Below are positions 25,230 through 34,129 of a stretch of DNA of 64,000 nucleotides, piece by piece. Below the pieces are notes generated by a model. It saw nothing but the letters and a program-made list of their open reading frames with translations, was not told where the DNA came from and did not search any database. Within the stretch, counting starts at the first letter, position 1; the number at the start of each line of letters is the position of its first letter. The position numbers and the translations under genes were made by a program. Origin of the DNA: Hoskinsella mucinilytica (GTDB taxonomy: Bacteria > Bacillota_I > Bacilli_A > Erysipelotrichales > Erysipelotrichaceae); contig NZ_JBEQZJ010000003.1 of the NCBI RefSeq assembly GCF_045223415.1, positions 1 to 64,000 of the forward strand, written 5' to 3'.

Positions 25230-27155
25230 CTCATGTTTACTTTTGCTCATTAGTTGCATGATACGGGTAATGAATTCTTTAAAGTCTTTTGCCTGTATTA
25301 GCTCTTTTACATGTACAGGTTCGCTTAAAATATCGATCAATTCATCAAAAACTTCGGAAAAGGTTTTTCTTGAATCCTCATTGACACCAATCAAGGCAAT
25401 GATATGCACCTCATGATTTCCCCATTTCATTGGTTTTTCACTAATCGCAATGGAAATAAAACTTGCATTGGCGCTTTTCGAGAGTGAATGAGGAACTGCG
25501 ACATCATCAAAAGCTGTGGATGACATCTTTTCTCTTGCCATGACATCCTCATACAAGGAATCTTGTGCAAGATTCAAAGCAACGACATCTTTTGTCAATA
25601 CGTGAATGGCATCTTCCTTATCCTGAAAGGAAGGGTTTTTATAAAATAAACGTTCATCAAAGAAATTCATCAAATATGCTTTTAATGCTTTTCCTCGCTT
25701 TTGCTGAGCAATCGAATCAATGGCATTTCGAATATTCTTATGATCCTTCTCCGTAAGGAAAGGATGGATTGTTACATAGGTGTTAGGAAATGGCATATCG
25801 ATCGTTGAGATGATCAAATCGGCATGAAGCATGGAAGGATGATAATTGTTGATAGAAATCGCATATTTCATATTGATCTTATCATCAAACTGGCGAATGA
25901 TCTTATCCATGACGTTTTTATGGATGGAATAATAGTCCGCATAAATAAAGGCACAAGTCACTTTAGTTTTGCTTTGAACATTATTCTCAAAATAAGAACC
26001 GATGTGAAATGCGATAAAGGTGATTTCATCTTCTGTCAATGTAACATCGTAATCACGCTTAAACTCCTGTGCGATAAATACAGCGATATCATAGATCAAA
26101 GGATACGTGGTCTTGATTTTCGCCGTTAATGGATTTTTGGCGTAATAATCATTTTTTACACGATTGAACATGTTTTTCACATGAATGGTAAATTTCGTAA
26201 TAAACTCTTCATCAAAAGGATCCAGGTAATAACATATCTCAACATTATGTATGACCTTATGCGCAATGTCGATGTATTTCTGTTCAATATATTCATTGAT
26301 ATTGTCTGCAGTGATAAAGGAATAATCAATCATTGTTGTATGATTGCTGATGACAAGGATCAAATTATATAATTCACTGTCTGTGATCTTTACTTGATAG
26401 GTCTCCTCAATAAATTCTTTGATTTGTTCAGCAACACGATATTGTAACGTGTTTTTTACTTTTTCTATATTCGCATCTTCTTCCAATACGCAATGGTTCC
26501 GTATACGATCGATCATGATGATCAAATGAAGAGCTGTGTTATTTAAGGTATAATCATTGGCAAAGATATCATTTCTTGCGAATATTTCACGTATGGTGGT
26601 ACGAAAATCCCAAAAATGATAATGAAAGGTCAACAGTCTTACTTCATCCTTTAAAACGAAATTATCATAGGAATCAGAAGAGATGAGATGGCTCATTAAA
26701 GAACGTTTTCTTTTTTCACCACCAATCATCTGTATTTTATCTTTATCACGTTTTAAGCTCAGATGATATTCCTTTAACGTATTACGAACCATCTTTAAAT
26801 CATTTTCAATGGTAGCTTCACTAACATAGAGTTCCTCTGCGATGTCAAAAATGCTGTAACCGTCTTTTTCACTGACGAGCTTTTGGATGATGTAATTCTG
26901 TCTGGTAACCGGTGTGTTTTCATCTGTATCCTGTGTTTGGACACGATAGGTCTGATATAGTTCCATGTCGATCCGATACCCTCTATTACTGGATTGAATC
27001 ATGGTTTGTCCAACACTTTCATTAATGTTGTTAATATACTTTCTAATTTGTCTGGTAGAAACAGATAGATAATCAGAAAGTATTTTAGATGGTATCCAGC
27101 GATCCCCTTCTGATACCATGTAATCAAGCAATCTGCTGGTTTTTGTTGCCTTCAT
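25227..27155 (-). CDS. PRD- and EIIA-containing transcriptional activator, MtlR/LicR-like
   Basis: 642 residues. Two HTH segments (WIPSKILSDYLSVSTRQIRK; YSIFDIAEELYVSEATIEND), two PRDs (~185-400), a degenerate EIIB segment (~405-490), and a C-terminal EIIA domain of the mannitol/fructose type with active-site His in DDVAVPHSLSKS. Such proteins activate PTS operons when phosphorylated by HPr and dephosphorylated by their EIIB. It is divergent from the PTS operon (318-nt gap) and is its likely regulator. A full paralog of the 21966 protein, but with an intact EIIA. Confidence 0.88.
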   Translation of the reverse strand: MKATKTSRLLDYMVSEGDRWIPSKILSDYLSVSTRQIRKYINNINESVGQTMIQSSNRGYRIDMELYQTYRVQTQDTDENTPVTRQNYIIQKLVSEKDGYSIFDIAEELYVSEATIENDLKMVRNTLKEYHLSLKRDKDKIQMIGGEKRKRSLMSHLISSDSYDNFVLKDEVRLLTFHYHFWDFRTTIREIFARNDIFANDYTLNNTALHLIIMIDRIRNHCVLEEDANIEKVKNTLQYRVAEQIKEFIEETYQVKITDSELYNLILVISNHTTMIDYSFITADNINEYIEQKYIDIAHKVIHNVEICYYLDPFDEEFITKFTIHVKNMFNRVKNDYYAKNPLTAKIKTTYPLIYDIAVFIAQEFKRDYDVTLTEDEITFIAFHIGSYFENNVQSKTKVTCAFIYADYYSIHKNVMDKIIRQFDDKINMKYAISINNYHPSMLHADLIISTIDMPFPNTYVTIHPFLTEKDHKNIRNAIDSIAQQKRGKALKAYLMNFFDERLFYKNPSFQDKEDAIHVLTKDVVALNLAQDSLYEDVMAREKMSSTAFDDVAVPHSLSKSANASFISIAISEKPMKWGNHEVHIIALIGVNEDSRKTFSEVFDELIDILSEPVHVKELIQAKDFKEFITRIMQLMSKSKHE

Positions 27156-27249
27156 TGGATACTTCCTCTCTTTCCTGCATTGTATAACGACACATTTCCC
27201 CTATCATATCTGAGCATATTATAGCAAAATAGATTTTTGTGCTCCAATG

Positions 27250-27325
27250 GAAATTGTTCCCATCAGGTGGAACTTTTTATATTTGTTAGCCTTTTATTTC
27301 CGAGTTAAACTGAGAGTGTAATCAG
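27250..27325 (+). promoter_or_regulatory. Regulatory region of the PTS operon
   Basis: GTTCC-N8-GGAAC (27256-27273) is an inverted repeat. TCAGGT (27263-27268), AAACTGA (27307-27313) and -10 TGTAAT (27317-27322) repeat the layout seen before the GH1 gene at 23766. There is no consensus -35, consistent with activation by the divergent PRD protein. Confidence 0.45.
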
Positions 27326-27351
27326 GAAACGAAAGGAGGACAGTTCATAAG

Positions 27352-27447
27352 ATGATAAAAAAGAGATACATCCCACCGTATTTGCCCATACATGTTAAAG
27401 ATATATCTCATGAATATTTTATCATCAATCCTAAATTATTTCACTAA
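27352..27447 (+). CDS. Possible 31-residue peptide leading the PTS operon
   Basis: MIKKRYIPPYLPIHVKD begins a 31-codon frame ending 26 nt before the EIIB gene. AGGAGGA lies 11-12 nt upstream of the ATG, a long but tolerable spacing, and has no other gene to serve. No homolog recognised; it could be a leader peptide. Confidence 0.4.
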   Translation: MIKKRYIPPYLPIHVKDISHEYFIINPKLFH

Positions 27448-27473
27448 AAATATCGTAAAGGAGAAAAAAAGAT

Positions 27474-27782
27474 ATGAAAAACATTTTATTGGTATGTGGA
27501 ACTGGAGCCAGCAGCGGTTTCATGGCAAAAAACATTCGAAATGCCGCAAAAGCACGTGGTCTTGAGATCAGCGTAAAAGCCAGAAGTGATTCAGAAGTAG
27601 AAGAGTATATCGAAGAGATCGATTTATTGATGGTAGGACCTCACTTGAAATATATGTTAGGTGACCTAGAAGAAATCGCTGATCCTTATGATGTACCAGT
27701 TAGAATTATCGAAGAATCAGCTTATGGAGCTTTGGATGGAGAAGCAGTACTTGATGCAATTGTAAAAGAATTAGATTTATAA
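27474..27782 (+). CDS. PTS EIIB component, lactose/cellobiose family
   Basis: 102 residues. LLVCGTGASSGFMAK places the phosphorylatable Cys8 at the end of the first strand, as in cellobiose-type EIIB. It receives phosphate from EIIA and passes it to the sugar in the EIIC channel. It is the first large gene of an IIB-IIC-IIA-GH1 operon, 22 nt before EIIC. Confidence 0.92.
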   Translation: MKNILLVCGTGASSGFMAKNIRNAAKARGLEISVKARSDSEVEEYIEEIDLLMVGPHLKYMLGDLEEIADPYDVPVRIIEESAYGALDGEAVLDAIVKELDL

Positions 27783-27803
27783 TTTGAATTAAAGGAGAAA
27801 ACT

Positions 27804-29096
27804 ATGAAAAAATTTATGGATTGGATGACGAATGTATTCGCTCCAAAGATGAACAAAATTGCTCGTAATCCTTGGATTGCGGCAGTTCAGGAATCTATTT
27901 TGGCGGCTATGCCGGTCATTTTGATTGGTTCCTTTGCAACCGTATTTAACATTTTAAGAGATTTTATTCCACAGATACCGGATATTTCAATGATCAGTAA
28001 TTTTTCATTTGGGTTATTGGCATTGTTCTTAGCATACTTGATTCCGGCTACCATCATGGAAAAGAAGAAACACAGAAAGACAGCAAAACAAGCAGGTATG
28101 GCCGGTTTGGCATTCTTCTTAATGATCGTCTATCCTACCTTTGATGATGTCGGTAATATCAATATCGTATTTTCAAATCTTGGTACAGGTGGTATGATTG
28201 CTTCTTTAATTGCAGGTTTATTTGTAGGTGCAGTTATGAATCAATTTGCTAAGCATTCTTTCTTTGGTGAGGACAGTGCATTACCTGATTTTATCACGGT
28301 TTGGTTTGATACCTTGATTCCGATCACCCTCATTTTGATCATCGGATGGATCTTTACCTTTGTATTAGAAATCAGTATCTTTAATGTCATTTATGAAATC
28401 TTTAAACCGTTTATTTCAATCGGACAATCCTTCTGGGGATTTGTTATCTTGAATTTTATCGGTTATACCTTCTTGTATACCTTTGGTATTTCAACATGGG
28501 TCATTTATCCGATTACTTCCGCAATCTGTTTACAGGGTATCGGAGATAATATGGCATTGGTTGCGGCAGGAAAAGCGCCTATTTATATCCATACCGGTGA
28601 AGCAGTCAATCTATTTGCATTGGGTGGTGGAGGAACAACCTTGGCATTGGCATTTATGTTGTTATTTATCGCAAAATCCAAGAAGTTAAAGGTCATTGGA
28701 AAATCTACCATCGTTCCATCTATCTGTAATATCAATGAACCATTGGTATTTGGAGCACCGATCGCATTTAACCCTATTTTAATGGTACCTATGTGGATCG
28801 TCGGATTAGTAACACCTATCATTACATATCTTGCATTAAGTTCAGGTATCGTTCCGATTCCATCAGAGCCATTTAACTTCTGGTATCTTCCAAGTCCGAT
28901 CGTTGGATACATGGTAACGAAGTCTATCGCAGGTCTGTTATTGGTATTGGTAAATTTCGCAGTTTCCTGGGTCGTATATTACCCATTCTTCAAGGTATAT
29001 GATAAACAAGTATGTGAAGAGGAAATGGCAGAGGAAGAAAAGAAAGCAAGATTAGCAGCTAAAAAAGCAACAAGAAAAGAACCTATAGAAGAATAA
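27804..29096 (+). CDS. PTS EIIC permease, cellobiose/lichenan family
   Basis: 430 residues, about 10 membrane helices. NPWIAAVQESILAAMPVILI is the typical opening of cellobiose/lichenan EIIC, and PSICNINEPLVFGAPIAFNP holds the conserved NEP sugar/phosphoryl motif. The C-terminal tail is charged (EEEMAEEEKKARL). It imports beta-glucoside-type sugars; the actual substrate is open, given the altered GH1 enzymes in the same operon. Confidence 0.93.
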   Translation: MKKFMDWMTNVFAPKMNKIARNPWIAAVQESILAAMPVILIGSFATVFNILRDFIPQIPDISMISNFSFGLLALFLAYLIPATIMEKKKHRKTAKQAGMAGLAFFLMIVYPTFDDVGNINIVFSNLGTGGMIASLIAGLFVGAVMNQFAKHSFFGEDSALPDFITVWFDTLIPITLILIIGWIFTFVLEISIFNVIYEIFKPFISIGQSFWGFVILNFIGYTFLYTFGISTWVIYPITSAICLQGIGDNMALVAAGKAPIYIHTGEAVNLFALGGGGTTLALAFMLLFIAKSKKLKVIGKSTIVPSICNINEPLVFGAPIAFNPILMVPMWIVGLVTPIITYLALSSGIVPIPSEPFNFWYLPSPIVGYMVTKSIAGLLLVLVNFAVSWVVYYPFFKVYDKQVCEEEMAEEEKKARLAAKKATRKEPIEE

Positions 29097-29108
29097 GGGG
29101 GATAACAT

Positions 29109-29453
29109 ATGAAAAAGGCTACACCAGAAGAATTAAATAACGCAGCAATGCAAATGATCTTATTTGCAGGAAACAGTAGAAATATGGTAAATGAGGCATT
29201 GCGTGATACAGAACAAAACGTTGATCGATCTTGTGTGGATGAAAAAATGAAATGCGCAAAAGAAGAAATCACGAAAGCACACAAAATTCAGACAGATATG
29301 ATTCAAAGTACCATCGAAGACGATGAACTGGAAACAACGCTTCTTTTTACCCATGCACAAGATACGTTGATGACAATTTATTCAGAATTGAATATGGCAA
29401 CACATATGATCAAAATGTATCGTATGTTGGAAGATAAGGTGACATCATGCTAG
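29109..29453 (+). CDS. PTS EIIA component, lactose/cellobiose family
   Basis: 114 residues, three-helix bundle. The phosphorylated His is His82 in THAQDTLM; many relatives carry a second His in this motif (HAQDH), replaced here by Thr. LLFAGNSRN-like text is seen in the N-terminal helix (ILFAGNSRN). It overlaps the next GH1 gene by 7 nt, so EIIA and GH1 translation are probably coupled. Confidence 0.92.
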   Translation: MKKATPEELNNAAMQMILFAGNSRNMVNEALRDTEQNVDRSCVDEKMKCAKEEITKAHKIQTDMIQSTIEDDELETTLLFTHAQDTLMTIYSELNMATHMIKMYRMLEDKVTSC

Positions 29454-30865
29454 ATATGAAACAGGGTTTCCCTAAGGATTTCCTTTGGGGTGGTGCCATT
29501 GCGGCAAATCAGGCAGAAGGCGCATGGGATGTGGATGGAAAAGGTCCATCCATTGCAGATATTGAAATTTTACCTGAAGTTTATAGTAGAAAAACCGTTG
29601 TAGGCTTTCAACATAGTAAGGAAGATATCGAAAAAGCATTAGCGGATCAAGAAGGCTATTATCCTAGAAGAAGTGCAATAGACTTCTATCATACTTATAA
29701 AGAAGATCTGGCTTTGATGAAAGAAATGGGATTTCGTTGTTTAAGAACTTCCTTTAACTGGGCGAGAATTTATCCAAATGGTGATGAGGAAACGCCAAAT
29801 GAAGCCGGTTTGAAATTTTATGATGATTTGATTGATGAAATGTTAAAAGATGGCATCGAACCGATCATGACGATATCTCATTATGAAATGCCAATCGGAT
29901 TGGTAATGAAACAAGGCTTTTTGAATCCTGATAGTATCGATCATTTTGTGAAACTTTGTAAAACGTTGTTTGAGCGTTATAAAGACAAAGTAACCTACTG
30001 GATATTGATCAATCAGATCAATTCATTGGGTGGTTGGGGTGAATTTTCATCCTTAGGCTTATTAGAAGGTTATGATCAACAGGATGTGTATCAAGCAACC
30101 CATCATCAATTTGTGGCATGCGCAAAAGCAACGAAAATCGCACATGAAATCAATCCATCTATGAAGATCGGTATGATGTTAGGAGATGATACACGATATC
30201 CTGCAACGTGCAAACCAGAGGATGTGTTTGCGACTACGCAGCTGAATCAAATGTGTCAATACTTTTACTCTGATGTGTTATGTAGAGGAGAATATCCGGG
30301 CTATGCCATTCGCTATTTCCATGAACATGATATTCATTTAAATGTGACAGAAGAAGAATTGGCTTTATTAAAAACGTATACCGCAGATTTCTTATCTTTC
30401 TCCTACTACTCTACAAAAATTGTAAATGCTGATGATCCAAGTGATACGGATAATCCATATCTTGAAAAGTCAATCTGGGGTTGGGCGGTAGATGCCTTAG
30501 GATTCAGAAACTCTTTCAACCAATACTGGGATCGTTATCATATGCCAATGTTCATTGCGGAAAACGGACTTGGCGCTTTGGATGAAGTGGTAGATGGTGC
30601 CATCCATGATGATTATCGTATTGCATATTTGAAAAGCCATATCGAGGCAATGAAAGAAGCTATAAAAGATGGCGTAGAAGTGTTTGGTTATGCTTCTTGG
30701 GGTCCTATCGATATCATCAGTTGTTCTCAAGGTGAAATGAGCAAACGCTATGGATATATTTATGTAGATTTAGATGATCGAGGAAAAGGAACTGGGAAAC
30801 GTTTGAAAAAAGATTCCTTTTACTGGTATCAAAATGTAATTCAAACAAATGGTGAAGAAATTTAA
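29447..30865 (+). CDS. GH1 6-phospho-glycosidase with Gln at the acid/base position
   Basis: 472 residues. WGGAIAANQAEGAW, SHYEMP and the phosphate-binding GEMSKRYGYIYVD are normal for 6-phospho-beta-glucosidases. Nucleophile Glu372 (IAENG) is present. At the acid/base position LINQIN gives Gln190 (codon CAG, 30014-30016). It is translationally coupled to the PTS EIIA gene, so its substrate must be what this PTS imports. ATG 29447 follows AAGGTGAC. Confidence 0.9.
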   Translation: MLDMKQGFPKDFLWGGAIAANQAEGAWDVDGKGPSIADIEILPEVYSRKTVVGFQHSKEDIEKALADQEGYYPRRSAIDFYHTYKEDLALMKEMGFRCLRTSFNWARIYPNGDEETPNEAGLKFYDDLIDEMLKDGIEPIMTISHYEMPIGLVMKQGFLNPDSIDHFVKLCKTLFERYKDKVTYWILINQINSLGGWGEFSSLGLLEGYDQQDVYQATHHQFVACAKATKIAHEINPSMKIGMMLGDDTRYPATCKPEDVFATTQLNQMCQYFYSDVLCRGEYPGYAIRYFHEHDIHLNVTEEELALLKTYTADFLSFSYYSTKIVNADDPSDTDNPYLEKSIWGWAVDALGFRNSFNQYWDRYHMPMFIAENGLGALDEVVDGAIHDDYRIAYLKSHIEAMKEAIKDGVEVFGYASWGPIDIISCSQGEMSKRYGYIYVDLDDRGKGTGKRLKKDSFYWYQNVIQTNGEEI

Positions 30866-30880
30866 AGGAAAAGGGAAAAT

Positions 30881-31666
30881 ATGAAAAAAATAAGAAAAGT
30901 GCTATTGGCATCTGCTGTTGCCTTATGTTTATTCGCATGCTCCAGTAAAGAAGAGAAGAAACCAGAATCTGAGGGCATTACTTTATATTTTGTACGACAT
31001 GGAAAAACAATGTTCAATAATACCGATCAGGTACAAGGATGGTCTGATACACCTCTCATTGAAAAAGGTGAAAAGCAAGCTGATGCTACAGGGGTAGGTA
31101 TGAAAGATATCACATTTACCACGGCTTATACTTCTGATCTTGGAAGAGCTAGAGCTACAGCAAAACGTATCTTAGCGAAAAATGATCATGAAATTCCTGA
31201 TTTGATCGAACTTGTAGGTCTTCGTGAATGGGGATATGGAGGATATGAAGGAAAACTAAATCATGAAATGTGGGATCCTATCTTCGAAGCACATGGATTG
31301 AAATTTGATGATGAATGGAGTCAATATGCTGAGTTGACAACGATGATGAGTGATGAGGATATCGCCAATGCTATCGCAGAAAATGATCCTACACATACTG
31401 CCGAAACCTATGCGGAAATTACCAAACGCTCACAGGAAGCAATCGATCAAATTATCAAAGAAACAGAAGAAAAAGGTGGCGGTAATGCTTTGATCATCTC
31501 CAGTGGAAGTGAAATTCCTACCATTTTGGAATTAATTGTACCTGGGCAGTACAAAGGTGAGGATATTTCAAATTGCTCTGTTACGATCGTAGAATATAAG
31601 GATGGAGCATATACATTATCCGTCATCGGTGACACTAGTTATACAGAAAAAGGAACACAAGCATAA
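30881..31666 (+). CDS. Secreted lipoprotein histidine phosphatase (phosphoglycerate mutase superfamily)
   Basis: 261 residues. The signal peptide ends in the lipobox LFAC with lipidated Cys20, so it is anchored outside the membrane. The phosphatase core starts with FVRHGKT (catalytic His) and has LRE-W (GLREWGYGGYEG). The usual second-His motif SHG reads ISSGSEIPTI, so the C-terminal His appears to be missing, which may weaken catalysis. It lies 15 nt after a GH1 gene inside the PTS locus, suggesting it acts on an extracellular phosphorylated substrate of the pathway; that is inference. Confidence 0.82.
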   Translation: MKKIRKVLLASAVALCLFACSSKEEKKPESEGITLYFVRHGKTMFNNTDQVQGWSDTPLIEKGEKQADATGVGMKDITFTTAYTSDLGRARATAKRILAKNDHEIPDLIELVGLREWGYGGYEGKLNHEMWDPIFEAHGLKFDDEWSQYAELTTMMSDEDIANAIAENDPTHTAETYAEITKRSQEAIDQIIKETEEKGGGNALIISSGSEIPTILELIVPGQYKGEDISNCSVTIVEYKDGAYTLSVIGDTSYTEKGTQA

Positions 31667-31671
31667 CAAAA

Positions 31672-31706
31672 AAAGGGCAAATCGTTTGATACGTTTTGTC
31701 CTTTTC
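31672..31706 (+). terminator. Terminator or attenuator within the beta-glucoside operon
   Basis: AAAAGGGCAAA pairs with TTTGTCCTTTT (one G-U), followed by CC, not a long T-run. It lies between the phosphatase and the third GH1 gene and probably allows partial read-through. Confidence 0.6.
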
Positions 31707-31738
31707 CTAAATCAAAACATACAAGGAGGAAAGTTTAT

Positions 31739-33190
31739 ATGAGAAAAGTATTGGATGGATTCCCAAAGGATTTTATGTGGGGTGGTGCGACGGCCGCAAA
31801 TCAATGTGAAGGAGCTTATTTAGAAGGTGGAAAGGGATTATGTGTAGCGGATATCTTAAAAGTACAAGATGAAGGAGATCCAAAGAAAAAATCAAATAAA
31901 GAAACGACCATGGCAGATATCAACTTTGCATTACAAGATCAAGAAGGGTATTATCCTAAACGCTATGGAATTGATTTTTACCATACCTATAAAGAAGATC
32001 TTAAGTTGTTGGCACAAACCGGTATGAATAGTTTTCGTATTTCTATCAACTGGGCAAGGATCTATCCAAATGGTGATGATGAGTCACCTAATGAAGCGGG
32101 ATTACAGTTTTATGATGATTTAATTGATGAAATACGAAAAAACGGAATGGAACCTTTGGTTACATTATCACACTATGAGATGCCGCTTCATCTGGCATGC
32201 AAATATCTTGGCTGGTATAACAGAAAAACGATTGATTTCTTTGTGAAATATTGTGAAACAGTGATGCGAAGATATAAAGATAAGGTTACTTATTGGATCG
32301 TAGTCAATCAAATCAATTTGATTCATCACGAATCTTTCAACCATTTGGGCATACCGGCAGATCAAGTAGAAAATTTATGGGAAGCAAAATACCAAGGGAT
32401 TCATCATGAATGTACTGCAAGTGCGTTGGTAACCAAATTAGGTCATGAAATCAATCCTGATTTTCAAATCGGTATGATGGTATATGATGGGTTAAGTGAA
32501 CCCGCAAGTTGTAAGCCAAAGGATGTATCCGCAAATCGTAAACGTAATCAAATGGAATACTTTTTCAGTGATTTATTACTGCGTGGGGAATATCCGGGTT
32601 ATGCACTTCGTTTCTTTAAGGATCATGATATCCATCTGGATATACGTGAAGAGGATGAAATGGTATTAAAAGAACATACCGCCGATTTCTTCTCTTTATC
32701 TTATTATTATTCTTGCATTTGTAGTGCTGAAAGCTATGCGCAAATAGGTGTTAATGAGGATGGCGCAATCGCAAACCCTTATTTGAAAAGCAATGATTGG
32801 GGTTGGGCAATTGATCCTGAAGGGTTAAGAACGGTATTGAATTATTATTATGATCGCTATCAAAAGCCTATCATCATCGCAGAAAACGGCTATGGTTGTC
32901 AGGATGAAATCAGCGAGGATGGTGGTATCCACGATGATTATCGTATCGATTACCTAAGACAGCATATATCTGCAGTGAAAGAAGCCATCAAAGATGGGGT
33001 AGAGGTGATCGGATATTATCCTTGGGGACCAATTGATATCATATCTTGTTCCTCCAGTGAAATGCGCAAGCGCTATGGTTTTATCTATGTAGATCAAGAT
33101 GATTATGGGAACGGAAGTAAACGACGTATCAAAAAGGATTCTTTTGCTTGGTATCAAAACGTCATTGCCAGCAATGGAGAGGAGTTATGA
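31739..33190 (+). CDS. GH1 6-phospho-glycosidase with Gln at the acid/base position
   Basis: 483 residues, third paralog. WGGATAANQCEGAY, SHYEMP and SEMRKRYGFIYVD are present; the nucleophile is Glu382 (IAENG). The acid/base motif reads VVNQIN with Gln191 (codon CAA, 32309-32311). It contains an insertion near residues 41-57 (DEGDPKKKSNKE) compared with the other two. The ATG at 31739 follows AAGGAGG. The HAD phosphatase gene follows after 27 nt. Confidence 0.9.
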   Translation: MRKVLDGFPKDFMWGGATAANQCEGAYLEGGKGLCVADILKVQDEGDPKKKSNKETTMADINFALQDQEGYYPKRYGIDFYHTYKEDLKLLAQTGMNSFRISINWARIYPNGDDESPNEAGLQFYDDLIDEIRKNGMEPLVTLSHYEMPLHLACKYLGWYNRKTIDFFVKYCETVMRRYKDKVTYWIVVNQINLIHHESFNHLGIPADQVENLWEAKYQGIHHECTASALVTKLGHEINPDFQIGMMVYDGLSEPASCKPKDVSANRKRNQMEYFFSDLLLRGEYPGYALRFFKDHDIHLDIREEDEMVLKEHTADFFSLSYYYSCICSAESYAQIGVNEDGAIANPYLKSNDWGWAIDPEGLRTVLNYYYDRYQKPIIIAENGYGCQDEISEDGGIHDDYRIDYLRQHISAVKEAIKDGVEVIGYYPWGPIDIISCSSSEMRKRYGFIYVDQDDYGNGSKRRIKKDSFAWYQNVIASNGEEL

Positions 33191-33217
33191 TGTGATGATC
33201 AAGAAAAGGATCACTTC

Positions 33218-34033
33218 ATGAAACAAATAAAAATGATATTCAGCGATTTGGATGGTACCTTGGTCAAGGAAGACAATACGATATCCGATAGAACCTTATA
33301 TGTATTGGACACATTGAAAAAACAAGGCATACGATTTCTACCTGTTACCGGTAGAAGTTATGCAGATATGCGTACCTGTTTTCCCCAAGACCTACACTTT
33401 GCGTCAATCGTATTAAATGGGGCTTTGTTTCTAGGAGAACAGCAAAACGTCATAAAACAAGATAGCTTTCTTTATCATTCACTCATAAAACTTCTCGATC
33501 AGATTGCTGATTTTGGATTACCGGCAATCTTATATGGACAAAAAGAAAGCTATCTTCTTGGTGATCATAAGATGATACAACGCTGTGTAGAAACCTTTTT
33601 TCACAGTACAGAGATATTGTATACAAAAGGTCTAAGACAACTGGGTGATGCAAGTAAACTTGATCAAGATATTTTAAAGGTTGAGGTGGTTACTATCGAT
33701 CTTACTCAAAGAAACGCTTGTATGAAACAGTTGAAAAAAAGAAAAGATTGTCTTGTTACTAGCTCGCTTCCTTTCAATATAGAAATTACACCACTTCATG
33801 TACATAAGGCACATATGGTTCATCAGGTGCTTGATTATTATCATATCCAACCTGAACATGCTTTGATTTTTGGCGATAGTGATAATGACTTACAAATGTT
33901 TGAACAATTTCCCAATTGTATAGCGGTAGAAAATGCTAGTGAAGCAATTAAGAAAAAAGCGAAAACGATCATTTCCTCTTGTGAAGATGATGGTGTGGCA
34001 TCCTATTTAGAAGAATTCATAGTAAAAGGATAA
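33218..34033 (+). CDS. HAD-superfamily phosphatase, Cof/YidA type
   Basis: 271 residues. Motif I FSDLDGTLV (nucleophile Asp), motif II VTGRS, and motif III/IV FGDSDNDLQMF are intact; the C2b cap lies between. Cof-type enzymes dephosphorylate sugar phosphates. As last gene of the GH1/PTS cluster it may recycle a phosphorylated product. Substrate not predictable. Confidence 0.88.
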   Translation: MKQIKMIFSDLDGTLVKEDNTISDRTLYVLDTLKKQGIRFLPVTGRSYADMRTCFPQDLHFASIVLNGALFLGEQQNVIKQDSFLYHSLIKLLDQIADFGLPAILYGQKESYLLGDHKMIQRCVETFFHSTEILYTKGLRQLGDASKLDQDILKVEVVTIDLTQRNACMKQLKKRKDCLVTSSLPFNIEITPLHVHKAHMVHQVLDYYHIQPEHALIFGDSDNDLQMFEQFPNCIAVENASEAIKKKAKTIISSCEDDGVASYLEEFIVKG

Positions 34034-34129
34034 ATTAACAGCAAAGAAGTATCAGAAGCATGGTTTTTATATTTTATCGGACTTTTTTCTATCGATCTTG
34101 CATAAGGTTAGTGTGTGAGAGGTGAAGCC

